From Purpureocillium takamizusanense (taxonomy: Eukaryota; Ascomycota; Sordariomycetes; Hypocreales; Ophiocordycipitaceae): a stretch of DNA of 64,000 nt. Position numbers and translations under genes: made by a program. The notes beneath the pieces were generated by a model. That model had not been told where the DNA came from and ran no database searches. It saw nothing but the letters and a program-made list of their open reading frames with translations. Each line of letters begins with the position of its first letter. Within the stretch, counting starts at the first letter, position 1. Shown here piece after piece: positions 43,978 to 55,306 of this stretch. The stretch lies in contig NC_063068.1 of assembly GCF_022605165.1 (NCBI RefSeq), forward strand, positions 4,526,001 to 4,590,000, in the 5' to 3' direction.

Positions 43978-44110
43978 TCAGACAATTGTCTCCACAGGGA
44001 TCACAGTTGGCATCGTGTTAATGAGAATTATCTTAAGAGCCAGACCTCCATGGGAAGCTGCGCGAGAACCGTGCAGCTTTTATGCACAAAGGAAAGCCAT
44101 GCCAGTTTAG
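43978..44110 (-). repeat. Dispersed repeat C, copy 2
   Basis: Inverted relative to copy 1 at 4895-5045. On the minus strand it has TTTCCTTTGTGCATAAAAG, AAGATAATTCTCATT and the 11-codon frame MPTVIPVETIV-stop (44013-43978). The frame is kept with three residue positions available for comparison of drift. Confidence 0.5.
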
Positions 44111-44789
44111 GCAGTCGCGGCTGCCTGCTAGGCAGCTGCAGCCACTGTAGACAGGCTGGACATGCGACAGAAAGACATGATTTGTTTGGCCAGGATGGAC
44201 AGGACGTCCGGGATTGCGGGGACGATCGGCCTGGACGGGCAGTGTATTGACGCGCTCCCATCGGGACCATTTGTTGTTGAATCGTACGAGAACGCCACCA
44301 AGGACCTGATCCGGCTTGAACTTATCCACCCGCCGAAGCCATGTTTGGTCTGTAGGACCGTCACATTGTCCGGGTCCGCGGCCTTGGCGGTAAGATAGGC
44401 TTCGTGGTCCTGGTCGGTGCAGACCTAGACGTCGCAAAGCGCTCCGAGCTGAGTGACTTGACCGAGTCTCGCTGCCTGGGAGTGGGGAGGTCGACGCTGA
44501 CAGATATGACGGGAACGGATGTCGGTATCTAGTGCGAAACGTACGTTGGAGGGGGGGAGTTGAAATCGCCGTCGAAGGACTCTACTGTAAACCAGGACGC
44601 TACAGTAGGCTCGGAGTCTGTGGGCGTCGAAAAGTCGGCCGAGTCAACGTCGGTCACATCTGGATGGTTGCAGTCGTTGTCATCCTAGTCACGACGGAGA
44701 AGAATGTAGCAAAGTGAGGGCCCGATCCCAAGCTCGATCAAACGCTATTGGTTTGCTGACACAGCAAGGTTCAAATCCAGGCTCGAACG
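44111..44789. other. Gene-free region
   Basis: No recognisable gene. Contains a GGTTCAAATCC motif at 44769 (see rejected items). Confidence 0.35.
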
Positions 44790-45130
44790 TGCTGATCGAC
44801 TCCTCCCGAGATGCCATCGTCAGCGCTACTCCCGCGCCACTACTCCGACACGGAAGCCAGCCCTCTGCAGGCTGCGAGCAAAGACGAAACCGCCAACGAC
44901 TTCCTCAAATGGCTCGAAACCATCGCCGCGGGAACGCTCATTGTCTACTCCGACTAATCGCAACTACCCAACGGCGAGACGGGACATGGCTTTGCAGTGC
45001 ATCGAGATAACACATTGCTAGTCCAAGGATCTGGCCGCTTGGTCCGTCCGAAGTCTTTGACGCCGAGGCAACCGGCGCCCTAGAGGGGCTGCGAACCGCT
45101 CTTCGTCTAGACGAGACGACAAGCACCGTC
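44790..45130 (+). mobile_element. LINE RNase H fragment
   Basis: The plus strand holds NDFLKWLETIAAGTLIVYSD, then an in-frame stop where Gly is expected, SQLPNGETGHGFAVHRDN and, after a frameshift near 45040, FDAEATGALEGLRTALRL. This is the start of the RNase H domain of a Tad-clade ORF2. It is oriented opposite to the neighbouring LINE fragment and comes from a different element. Confidence 0.75.
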
Positions 45131-45604
45131 AAGGCCGGAGTCACTAGTCCACTGCCTGCCATCCAAAATAATAGTAACCCATTTGTCCGGCTAGAAGTGC
45201 GCCCAGTCTTCCCATCCTTTTTTTACAACTTAATCCGTCGTTACGTAAATATCCTTCGCCAAGAATACAGAGATTTGGCCCACGTCGACAATTTTGGCCG
45301 AAACCGCTGCTTATAAGCCAGGCAAGCTGTTCACGACTCATCCACACCCACACGCAGCGACAGTTTCAAGGAGTTTGCGCGGCATCCCTTGCGGGTTCAT
45401 GCACCAATGTGTCAACGAGAAACGGCCCTTTGACGAACGGATCCAGTCCTTTAAGTGGCAACAACGGCAAATAGCAATATGATTTACCTCCCGTGCTGCA
45501 AGGGCGTGGTCTGGCGAAGTAGCCCTGTGGGGTACATCACAGCCAGGAGGGGCGATCCCTACACAAGCATCAACGGGCGTTCGATGGACAACCAGGATTC
45601 TTTG
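45131..45604. other. Gene-free region
   Basis: 3' side of the P1 gene. No recognisable feature. Confidence 0.35.
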
Positions 45605-47240
45605 TCACGCCAAGTATGGCCCACATAACTGGTCTAGATATTTATCGATTTCCGCCATTGAAAGGTCGCTCGACGGGTATAAATTCGCGCTATCCAGTGT
45701 CAAAAGCTCGGTGTACGGTGGCGGCGGTTGCAGCGGACCGTGCCGCGAATCGCCCTCGTCGTGGGGCACCTGGTCTTGTGAACCGTACTCAGAATGGTCA
45801 CTGGCTAAGCCTTGCCAAGGCGCGATATGTGCCAGAGACCCCGGCTCCGTCCACGAAAACTGGTAATTGGGCTGGTCCGGGAAAGAAAAGAGCTCGTTGA
45901 GAGACAGTTGCTTATTCTTGCTGAGGCTTTTGTAAGGAATTCTCTCGATGGCAAGCTGCCAGGGCGGAGGGCCCCACACCAAGAGCTTCGGTAGCACGTG
46001 AGACAGATTGCACAACTCTTCCCTTAAATTTGGTAGGCTTGTTGCGATTTGATTAACGAATTCGTCGACAGCGGGATCGTTGATGCCGTTTAGACTTCCT
46101 ATCTGTGAGAAAGCAAAGAAAAAGTTACGGTCGGGAGGGAGCATACTCTGAGTATCGGAGGCGAAGACGGAGAAGGATCCCATAACCGTATTGTCGGATT
46201 GCCGCGGCCAGCCTGTCCCCTTTGCGAGTCTCGTAGTGGATTGACCATCGTTTGCCTTTAAGCAGCGCTGTTGCGTCCTCTGGAGTTCTGCCCACCCTTG
46301 CTGTCTTCATTGTTTCGGGGAAAAGTCGATCGATGAACTCGTCCTTTAACATGTTTAAAGTACCGTTCGATAGAGCGTCGTTGCGTCTTGTTCGGTATTC
46401 CTCTGACGCGAGGACGAGGAAGAACTTCTCTGCTATAATGTTGTAATGCCTTTCAGACTTCGACATATTGCGAAAAGCGTTATAGTATTCCACTTGCGCC
46501 CATAGAAAGTCTAGCGTAGAAGCTGCTGCTGCGTCGATAGGCGGCTGTTTGTCAAATCTGTGTCGAGCATAATCGCAAACATGCCAAGCGCCTTCAATGA
46601 GACTGAGACGCGAGATATTCGCTCGCGCTACCGCTTGGGCTATTCTTAGTGATTGTAGCGCCCGTGGTTTTTCGCCATGGCCAGGTGCGGCTGCTGACTC
46701 AGACAGGTCTTCGGATGGCAATTGCACTCTTGGCTGGATAATCTGAATACCGGCAATTTTGTCTACCTGGACGCCACTTGCCCGGATTGGGGACTGACTA
46801 TTCTCGTCACGTCGACGACGCTTCAGTGGCCGTGCCGTCAGTGTCTTCCCGGCTGTAATCGATGTGTCAGACGCGTTCGGTAGGCTCGATGTGGTCGCTG
46901 CGCTCGATGTGCTCGGTTCGTTTGATGCGCTCGATGTCTTTAATGTAGTCGACCATGTGCTTGAGCTGCTTGACTTGCTTGATGTGCTCGATTTCGATGT
47001 CTTCGATGCTTTCGATGTTTTCGATACCCTCGATCTCGATGCCCTCAATGGGCTTGATGCATCTGATGCGTTTAATGGGTTCGGTAGGTCCGATGGGCTC
47101 GATGAGCTCGGGCTCGTTGGGTTCGATGGGTTCGGCGGGCTCGATGGGCTCGATGCTTCTCGGTGACAGTGCTTCGGGGCACGTATGTGTATTGCTCTCT
47201 CGCGCTGATGATGCGAGAAAGCACAGCTGCAACAGGCCAC
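45605..47240 (-). CDS. P1: member of an unrecognised ~500-residue nuclear-type family
   Basis: Two overlapping minus-strand frames (47240-46125 and 46183-45605) together match the layout of P2 and P3: a Ser/Pro-rich N-terminal part, a basic cluster RPLKRRRRDE, a helical core (WAQVEYYNAFRNMSKSERH to AAIRQYGYG), and a C-terminal block SLPNLREELCNLSHVLPKLL with an acidic-hydrophobic end (EIDKYLDQLCGPYLA). The join needs a one-base slip around 46130-46183; SMLPPDRN in the second frame aligns with LLLPPDLN of P3. ATG 46183 could also start the C-terminal part alone. The first exon is unresolved because the 5' frame has no ATG. P1 is the most diverged of the three. No known domain; function unknown. 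Confidence 0.5.
46870..47165. repeat. 9-bp degenerate tandem repeat inside P1
   Basis: About 30 imperfect units of ATCGAGCCC-like sequence (minus strand). Because the period is a multiple of three, several frames on both strands stay open: Ser/Pro/Asn-rich in the P1 frame, (IEP)n in another and Asp/Leu-rich on the plus strand. Confidence 0.7.
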
Positions 47241-47734
47241 TTGCCCGCGGAATGCCTTGAATAACCCGGAAAAGCGGCGGAGATTCCAACCGAGGGACTA
47301 ATACTGTATTACATAGGTGGACAAGAATATTGGCACGTTCTATGGGCGGGACGATTCAATCAAACCTCGGGCGTTGAGTTGATCATCTTTTGCTCGAGCG
47401 CTCCATAATCAATCCAGTTGAGACTGGACATGGTATCGGCACTGAGGGACATCGCGGAATGGGTGCAGCTTGTAAGGTGACAACAGATTGGTGGTGTGTT
47501 GGAATGGAAGAGCGGCGCCTGTGGCACTCTAATATAGACCTACTGATTAGAGGGTGGGGCAGGACAGCTTGGAACCTATTGGTTGTCATTGCTACTAGCG
47601 CGAGCGGCTTGGGAGCCACCGCAAATGCAGCCCTATGGATTCTGTCACTGGGCTCAGTGCAGGTGCATGGCCTCTCCTGTTGGCCGCGATGTCTGGCACC
47701 AGCGCAGGAGTGTTCGTAGTGCCTGCGTCACCAG
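47241..47734. other. Intergenic region
   Basis: Upstream of P1; should contain its promoter and first exon. Nothing else recognised. Confidence 0.35.
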
Positions 47735-47950
47735 GCTGTCCAGGAACCAGTAGCACCGTCCCTGCTGTTGATGCTGCTCGATTGCTGCCGTACTGTACGT
47801 AGCCGCCATAGACTATGGCGAAACGGAGAGATCGACTGACAGGAGGGTTGCCGGATGGAAAGAGACAAGAGCGCAGATGGAAGAGGCCTGGAATGGTAGA
47901 ATGGGGTCGGCGCGACGGAGCCCGAGCCAGAGTTCATAAGTACCAGAGGC
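47735..47950. repeat. Dispersed repeat B, copy 2
   Basis: Near-identical to 41905-42120 across AGTAGCACCGTC..TGATGCTGCTCGATT..GTACGTAGCCGCCATAGACT. The palindrome is at 47804-47820. Confidence 0.6.
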
Positions 47951-48229
47951 CGCTTTGAGTTTGCCGGGTGCCAAGTACCGGTCCACCATGCCACTGACAT
48001 CATGCAACAAGCCTGTCCTCGTCGCCGTTCGCTTCGGCGTCCGCCAGGCGGGGGACTGGTGCGGCTTGATGATCTAGCTATGGCAGAGCGAGCGCCTGGT
48101 CGCCTCGTAGCCGGGTAGCGTAAGTGGCACCTGGCTACGCGAGAGAACGGGCACTGTAGGTGCCAGGGATTTGGGGATGTACCTGCCCTGCAACTACCGG
48201 GAGGCGGCAGCTCGGGTGCCGACTCAACA

Positions 48230-48430
48230 TGCGGCCAACGGCTAACCCGCGAAGGAATCAAGCCCGGGCTCTCGAAGGACCAGAAGCACTGCAATTGTCT
48301 TCGAGCCCCCCAATTTGCTACTGTACGTAGCCGCCGTTTGAGTACGGCGAAACACAGGGACGCGACTGGGGCGGAAGAGGATGATGGGCCGCTGCTGGGC
48401 CCAGAAGGGGTCGTCCGGGTCGAATGGAAC
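48230..48430. repeat. Dispersed repeat B, copy 3 (diverged)
   Basis: Retains CTGTACGTAGCCGCC and GGCGAAACA, but the palindrome now reads CGCCGT-TTGAGT-ACGGCG (48332-48349): the stem changed on both sides. Confidence 0.5.
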
Positions 48431-48569
48431 ACGAGCTTGGGGCACGAGACACCCCTTTGCGATCGCTGAATTAGTGCACCTTGCTGAAGACACGGCGGAG
48501 CTGCGTAACGAGAACAGCCAGAAAAGTGACGATGCGTTCTTATGAGTCTACAAATCTAATACTATCGAT

Positions 48570-50202
48570 CTATGGGTTTGGTTGCCAGACTGCGTTCCAG
48601 TGTTCGCTGCTCGGCGACAAATTAAACAAGGATAACATGTCTTGGCTCGTCTGGGGCCCTGTATTGTAACCATCGCCGTTTTCCGAAGAGCAGATCAGTA
48701 GCGGAGATAGACGCTGGAAGACCTCTGCCATATCTGCCGCATCTGCCGTCGCATGCGCAGCACCAAACTCTTCACTGGCCATCGTGGGCATCATAGGATC
48801 CTCCATGGTAGCCATCTCAGACGCATTGGCGTCGCTCGTAGTTGGCCTGTCAGCCGCTGGTGCCGGCGCTGGTGCGGACGGCGGTGGGTCAAATTGCTGT
48901 GCAACGACCACTGAAGCCCTGCCTGACTGGGTCGAGTAACTGAGCAGCTGCGCTGAGCTCTTGCTGAAAATTTGCCCGTCGCTCACTAGTTCGAGGCAGA
49001 GTCTCTCGTCGGGGAGGGACCCTGTTTCTGCGAAATGTGAAAGCATGTCCGACAGGTCCTTGGTATTTTCTCTCAGCGACGGCCACTTGTTCTTTACGCT
49101 CGAGATGAAGGCGTCAACATCCTTGTTCGAGAGGTTCCTGGCGCTATTCGAATCGTTAGAATAACAGACCAAACCCCAGGCACATTTACTTAACCCACTT
49201 CTCATCTGTCCACCGAGGCGACAGAATCTGCAAAATGGCACACCCAAACTCTTCCACCAACCGATGCCAAAACTTGTTTTTTCGTGATTCTTCTTTCCAC
49301 TTGGTCTGGACTTGCTTGTCGGACATGCGCGAAACCTGGTCTCCGAGGACGGCTTTGGCAACTACTACGGCTTGGAGTGCCTGGCCGGACTTCGCGCTTG
49401 ACTGTGCATCGTAATATCTCTGCAAGGTTTTGGCAGTGAGCCAACGATCGTACCTTTTCCTGAACACCGTAAACCTGTGACCAGCCTTTTTGCCCCGGAA
49501 TTTTCTATGTAACGCGCTGATGTCATTTACGACTTCGGCTTGGGCGGATTGCTCAGATGGCGGGTCCACCTTCAATGCCTGGAGTTTGTCTAATGCGTCG
49601 TTCCTAGTGGCAGCGAGCTCTTTTCGAAGCTCAAACCAACAGTTTTCCTGGCCGAGATTGACGTATTCTGAGTCTGCTTTCACTTTGGCCCTTTTCCTAC
49701 GCTCGGTCTCTGGTTCTTCGTTTGTTTCGTCTGGCGGTGCAGAGGATTCGCCTCGGTTTTCCTGCGGCGTCCCACTGGGACCCGGCCGGTCGGCACATAC
49801 GGCAAGGCGGATCGAGGGAGAACCAGCAGAACTAGGGTAGGGAAGGATCTTTCTGTATTTCTGAACTTCACGCTCTGCCGTGGGGAGGGGGGTTGCTTTG
49901 CTGCCCGCACCAAAAAGGCGATCATTCACATTACCGCTAGCTGGGGACGGGGTATCCGATGGCGTAGCGGGACCGCCGTAAGGTTGTGTGGAGAGGAGTG
50001 AACGAGCCCAGGAAACAATCTCAGGGTTGACCGCGAGGACGCCTGCGAGCTCGGCGTAACGGTGCGTGCCTTCACGGTACAGTGTGTGCACTAACTGCGA
50101 CACTGTCAGCGGGGTAGATCAGCAATGTGCCAAAAGACAACATGCGTCAGCAAGACTTATCCGCGCAGGCTGGTTATCTTCAGCTTTGCGTTTTGGAGAC
50201 AT
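48570..50202 (-). CDS. P2: member of an unrecognised ~500-residue nuclear-type family
   Basis: Exons 50202-50142, 50102-49190 and 49137-48570 (introns 50141-50103 and 49189-49138) give about 513 residues. Layout: MSPKRKAEDNQ start; helical N-terminal segment (LVHTLYREGTHRYAELAGVL); linker with GGPATPSDTPSP; basic cluster ERRKRAKVK; helical core (DISALHRKFRGKKAGHRF to KFWHRLVEEFGCAILQIL); intron; WPSLRENTKDLSDML and SLPDERLCLELV; Pro/Ala-rich tail ending QDMLSLFNLSP. P3 has the same order, the same second intron position and matching motifs. The lysine/arginine cluster suggests nuclear location. No known domain recognised. The donor of intron 1 (GTTGTC) is weak, so the first 20 residues are less certain. 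Confidence 0.65.
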
Positions 50203-51785
50203 GAACGAGATCACGGGGATACTCAGCCGCGGAGGACCGCATGGGCGAGGAATGAAAGGAGGAGAAGTTGAGGACGCCAGAGCCTGGGCCCAGGCACCTT
50301 TAAGAGAAGAGAGCCAGCGGCAGGGGTGACGGGGGTGCCAGTGCCAGCGCCCAGGGCAGGGCACTTTCAACCAGCGGCGGAAGTGGTAGAGGGCCATCTG
50401 CCAGCGTCCGCTTGCTGGCGAAGCGGACCCGTCGTCACGGCCGACCAGGCGCCACCGAAACCTAAGCTGTTGGGAGACACCACTTCGTCGTCTGGCAGGC
50501 GTTATGCGTCTCTTTAAGTGACATCAAGTCTCTTTAAGTAAAACCAAGAGGAGGGGAAGGCGTGTGGTCGGATGGCAGCAGCGGTCGGCGGGCAGTCCCT
50601 GGCGGCCGAGGGCGTCTCGTGTCTGAAGCATAGGGCCAGGTGGTCGTTTTTGCGTTTAGTGACGATGACGGACGTCGCTGCAATTACCCCACTCGTTTGG
50701 CACCCCGTGTGTCCCTCTGGTTCCTGGCTCCCTGTCCCAATCGCATACGCCTTCCGCCACCACGTTCGGTCAGTATCTTAGTTAGCCGTACAGTATCTTC
50801 TCCCGTGGCTGCACGCTCCGGTAGCAACGGAACAGCACCTACGTAAGATAGGTTCTTTAGGCCTCCGAGCAGCCTGGGACAGCCTGCCTCATTCGCGATC
50901 TGGCGGCCTTTGTGCTGTGAGATGACAGCAACAGCCGTCGAGGTGGGTCGCAAGCTTTGTGACCGCCACTCTGGTGCCTGCCCAGGGCAGCCAGGCACCA
51001 TCAAGCCCCACTGCGGCAGCGTCACCTCACTTCAGTAGCGTTACGTCAGTTGCGTCACGTCATGTGGCCGTGGGTATTGGCCCTTCGTCTGCCAGTTCCT
51101 CTGTATTTCGCCTACGTTCCACTACAACGCATCGGCTCGAGAGCTGGTGCTCAATCCCAAAACGTTGCTGACGTCCTCTTACCCACGAGCGAGCAGCGGA
51201 TTGAGGCGATGGCGCTGGCGACGTTCCCAGAGCCCAGCGCTCGCGCAGAGTATTACATCAGAGACTGCCACCGTCGTTGCGGCCACGCGACAGCATGGAC
51301 ATGGGTGGCACCCCAGGGACGCGCAAGGGATCGCCCACCACCCAGCCAGCAAGGCTGTCCTGGCCACGTCCAACCAGACGTCCCCGTCAAGTGCAGCTGA
51401 GCGTCCTTCTGGCGGATGCCATTGGTTGGCGAGACGGCGGCCGGAATCTTGGTCCGGCAGTGGAACTGGCGGGCGGGCCGGTACCTTGCACTGGCAAAGG
51501 GAGAACGGCGTCTCGTATTCACGACAAGAGATGGCATTCTTCGTCGTTTGCCAGTCGCCAGTCCCTGGGAAGACGCGCCGACCTCTGTGTTTCTGGTTCC
51601 CTCCATCTTTTCACTGACAATGTGCTGCGGTGGATGCTGGCGAGAACAGGCAAGACAGAGAAAAAAGTTCAGGGTATATTCTATATCTTTTGTTTAGGCC
51701 TGCCGGTCCTGTGATATTTTTTTACTACGTAGCTGGTCACCCTCAGGGTTCTCTCGAATAGCCACCGGGAAGCTTTTCTCCTGTG
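50203..51785. other. Gene-free region
   Basis: GC-rich, upstream of P2. Several TGACGTCA/GCGTCAC-like motifs lie at 51020-51065. A stretch around 51480-51530 (GTCTCGTATTCACG) recurs near 52580. No recognisable gene. Confidence 0.4.
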
Positions 51786-52040
51786 TCATTCATCAGCAAC
51801 GACGCGTAGTGCATAAAGGACAGGGAGTCGAACAACGTCCTCCGACGACAAAGGCCACTCCTTGCCGGGAGATTTGAACTCGTACGTTTGGCCTTTACGG
51901 CGCAGCAAAATGTAAACATCGGCGTGGTACTGTCGGTGTATGTGGCTCCCGCTTTTTACGAAGGTACGCCATCTCTTTTTGAAGTTCTCACCGCTCCGGT
52001 CCTTCTTTTTCGGACTGCCGCTGCACGATTGTACCGCCAT
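51786..52040 (-). CDS. Small MADS/SRF-like protein
   Basis: From ATG 52040, 84 residues in one exon. FKKRWRTFVKSGSHIHRQYH, ADVYILLRRKGQTYEFKS and EWPLSSEDV follow the pattern of the minimal MADS (SRF-type) domain in fungal short proteins: a basic helix, a beta strand ending in xVY, then KS..WP. The usual N-terminal IxxxRxRxxTF part is weak. If it folds as MADS it would bind DNA as a dimer, or interfere with full-length MADS factors, because nothing follows the core. It lies between P2 and P3, facing away from P3. Assignment is from pattern only. Confidence 0.45.
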   Translation of the reverse strand: MAVQSCSGSPKKKDRSGENFKKRWRTFVKSGSHIHRQYHADVYILLRRKGQTYEFKSPGKEWPLSSEDVVRLPVLYALRVVADE

Positions 52041-53678
52041 TTCCCCCGTTGCAGGTATTTCAACGGAAAGTTTTTTGGGCAGGGCATGAGCTCTTTCCTA
52101 TCATTTTATACCCGCGCGCCGGAATGCAGTGCCAATCAAGGCTCTTGTCAGGACGACGAGCTGAGGAGTGTCGACCCAACTTGGGGTTTCGGCCAGGCAC
52201 AGGCCATAGGTCGAGTACCTCGCCCAATGCCCTTCCGCTGGCATGCTCGCACTGCCGCTGCGGCGATTAACGCTCGTTTCATGCTCGCGCGATTGCGTTG
52301 ACAAAGGCCGCGCCGCTGTTATGTACTGATGGTTGCTGTTGGCTGCGTGGAGGGTGGACGGGCGTAACGGATTGCTGTGAAAACGGTCGGCTGCGCCTGT
52401 GCCAGCGGGCAGCCAGTAGTGTAAGAGGCGAGTATGCTCAGGGTGACCGTCAAGCACCTGTTGTCCACCCGGTGGGCGCGTTTGGGTTCTTAAGAGGTGT
52501 CCTGAGGTGGCGCACAGGGCGTCAGATGACCATCAACAGTGGGGCGGGCGCGTTCCTGGCGCCGGCATCTGGCAAGTGGCGCCTCGTATTCACGCAACCC
52601 CGCCCCTGTCCGCCAGAGGGACACGCTGGCGGGATCATCTCTACCGTCCCCTTGCTCGATTATTCCACGGTCGCTCCCCCGAGTGCATTCTCGTTCATCG
52701 CATGGGTTCTCACAGCATCAAGACTTTCCGCTTCAACCCTTCAGGGCTGCTGGCTGAACTGCATTCGTGCTGCTTTCCTATGTTACCACCAAGCCATCCC
52801 TTAACCGAGTCGAGGACTGGCGTCACAGCCGCTTTGGGCATTCATGGGATTGGCTCTGGAGCACCAGGCCAGGACTCCACTGACAGCCGGCTCGGAGGTG
52901 GGTCAGCCCATCTGGCCCATTGGTAAAAAAAATCGCTGGGCAATGTGTAAATGGGCTATCCCCTGCATTGGGTTGCAGCCATATGACCGGAACGATCTCT
53001 GCTGCAGGCTGCAGGGCGTCTGCTTGGGGGAAGGGGTTTCGGCGGCGTCGACGCAGGGCAGTGGGCCAAGTGTTGGGGCGGCGGCGTGAGCTGCGATTGT
53101 CCAGGATGACATGCTTTGTCGGGCGCGTGGCCTGGAGCCCTGGAGCTGGAGGGAGTATCGCCGTCGATACAAATAGTCCTATCCATGCCATCCAAACTCG
53201 CTACGGACCGCCGCTAATGTTCTCAGAGTTGCTGCAATATGCCGGCGCCTAGACTGTTATGACAACCGCGATCTGACGTCGACCAAAAGAAAGCACCCAC
53301 ATGTCGGAATGGACCACGACGACAAGGTAGACACAGGCAGCTCGTCTTTGGGTTACTGCGTGGCACCGTCCTCTGCACACCCGGCTGGCCACACGAACCG
53401 AGCATGCGCCACTGGCAAGTGGGACCAGGCACAGACGGCGGGCAAGGCCCACCACCAGCAGAAGCCATGAAACACCAGCCTACCACCACACCCCCTTCTG
53501 AGGAGCATCCGCCCGTCTTCTATGGTGGCCGATTTTGGCTCTCCCGCACAGGGGATTCCCTATTTAACAGCGTCTCCCGCCCGCCGTGCTCTGTTCCCCC
53601 CTTCGTCTTTCCTCTGACACCTCAGTCTGCGTCCAACTTTCGCGGGCCGCTCCTGGTGTAGACTTTAGGGGCGTGAAA
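52041..53678. other. Gene-free region
   Basis: GC-rich divergent spacer between the MADS-like gene and P3; it holds CCTATTTAAC (about 53560) as a possible P3 core promoter. No recognisable gene despite several long chance frames. Confidence 0.4.
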
Positions 53679-55306
53679 ATGGCAGAATCAGTGACAGAAT
53701 GCAGCAGTCTTCGCGATCATATGGATCGATCCGAAGTTTCAGAAGTGAGTCAATGCATGCCTGGCTTGCATGCACAGCCTGCATATGCATGGTCCGGAGG
53801 CGGACATTGACGGCATGCAGGCGCTCTTTTCACTGATGAACTCATTTACTCACCGGCGTACCGCGGTTCTGGAGTTCGTGGCGTTACATCCTGGCTTCAT
53901 GTCGCAACTCTTTTCGTTCTTGTCCCCATCGCCGTCTCAGCATCTGGACGGCCCCGCTACACCGGCAGATACCCCATCACCGACTGAGCAATGCGACGTT
54001 GAGCCGGTCACTCACATTGATGTTGATAACTCCGCCGTCGACGACCAGGAAACTGCCCCCACCGTACCGCACCACATGGATCATTTACGTCGTGCCCCGG
54101 ATTCTGGTGAGCAAACTGCCCATGGCTCCTTGAGTGCTGCTGCAACCCCTACTTGCTCGGAGACTAGTGTAGAAGAAGGGGAGCGCCAGCCAAGGCCTAA
54201 GAAACAAAAATTCACAGCTAGCTCCATGGTTCGAGAATCCGAAGAGGATGCAAACGCCAGAAAGCTTCTACGACAAGAACAGCATGCTCATTATATCTGG
54301 CATTCTACCAGGTTCGGACCTCCGGAGGCCTGGACTAATCTGTTGGACGCTGTGTGTTCTGTGAAGGGTAGGATTGAGGCCTTGTTCCACCAGTCAATGA
54401 ACGAACCTCGAGACCTTCGAAATGCTACTGATGAGGATGTCGTGGCTATTCTGAAAAGCCTATGCAACCGTTCAGACCGTCTGACTGCGTATAATGCACT
54501 TGGGATCGCGGCGAGACGACATGAGCTGAGGCAAGTTGCTGACCTTTATCGCGAATACAGCAAGTGTCGTAGAACGGGCGGCGTCCCTATAGCCGTTCTG
54601 TTCGCCCAGATGCTGCTTCCGGAAAAGGTAGCGGCCTTGCGCGCTAAGGGTGTGACGGAACAGGAAATGCACAAGAAGCTGGCGCAAAGCTGGAGGAACC
54701 ACATCAAGGTGGCAAACCGCTGGCGCGCTTTGTCGGACGCATTTGGCTGCGGGTTTTTGCTGTTGCTACCGCCAGACCTAAACGAAGAAGCGTGGGTCGT
54801 GATGCACTCTTGCCAATCGGGAATTGCTAATCCAGGGTAGAGGAAGGCAACTGGATGAGGCCGGAGATAAGATCATCATCTCGACAATTACCGAGCAGCA
54901 TCCAACCTTGCGCGATGATCTTCAAGATTTATCACATATGCTGGAGACTTACTGCGAATTCGGTTGCCTGCCTGATAAGAAACTCTGTCTCGAGACCTTT
55001 GATCGGAACCAGATCCCGGCAGACGCCCGTGCGCAACTTGGGAAGCTGCTCAGGTACCAAGAGGAGCCCCCTGGCGGGGTTACCGACTTGGACTTGACAG
55101 CAGATGATTGCGAGCCATGTGGCACTGGCGGCATAGATCCTACGATTGACCCCGCACTTGAGGCTAACCATGCCCAACACCACTTGGACGACGTGTTCGC
55201 GAATCCAATCGCTGGGAATGTACCTGTGCCGCAAACAACGAATGAACTCAGAGTAGACGATGTTCTCCTGAGCTCTCTATTTTCGCCGAATGTCACGTCG
55301 GAATGA
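53679..55306 (+). CDS. P3: member of an unrecognised ~500-residue nuclear-type family
   Basis: Exons 53679-53744, 53821-54795 and 54836-55306 (introns 53745-53820, GTGAGT..GCAG; 54796-54835, GCTAATCCAG end) give about 503 residues. Order of parts as in P2: a short charged first exon; ALFSLMNSFTHRRTAVLEFV; linker DGPATPADTPSP; basic RPKKQK; helical core ending GVTEQEMHKKLAQSWRN, RWRALSDAFGCGFLLLLPPD; intron; HPTLRDDLQDLSHMLE and CLPDKKLCLETF; tail ending DDVLLSSLFSP. It is the best-preserved member. The shared end motif (DVLLSSLFSP / DMLSLFNLSP) resembles short activation or docking motifs. The intron after LNEEAW could alternatively start three bases later. Function unknown. Confidence 0.75.

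Noticed and set aside
44769..44779. GGTTCAAATCC matches a tRNA B-box
   Set aside because: No A-box at the right distance and flanks do not form a cloverleaf; it lies beside a LINE fragment, so at best a chance or SINE-like match.
46864..47166. Plus-strand Asp/Leu-rich frame of 100 codons
   Set aside because: It is the antisense reading of the nine-base repeat within P1; all frames are open there for compositional reasons.
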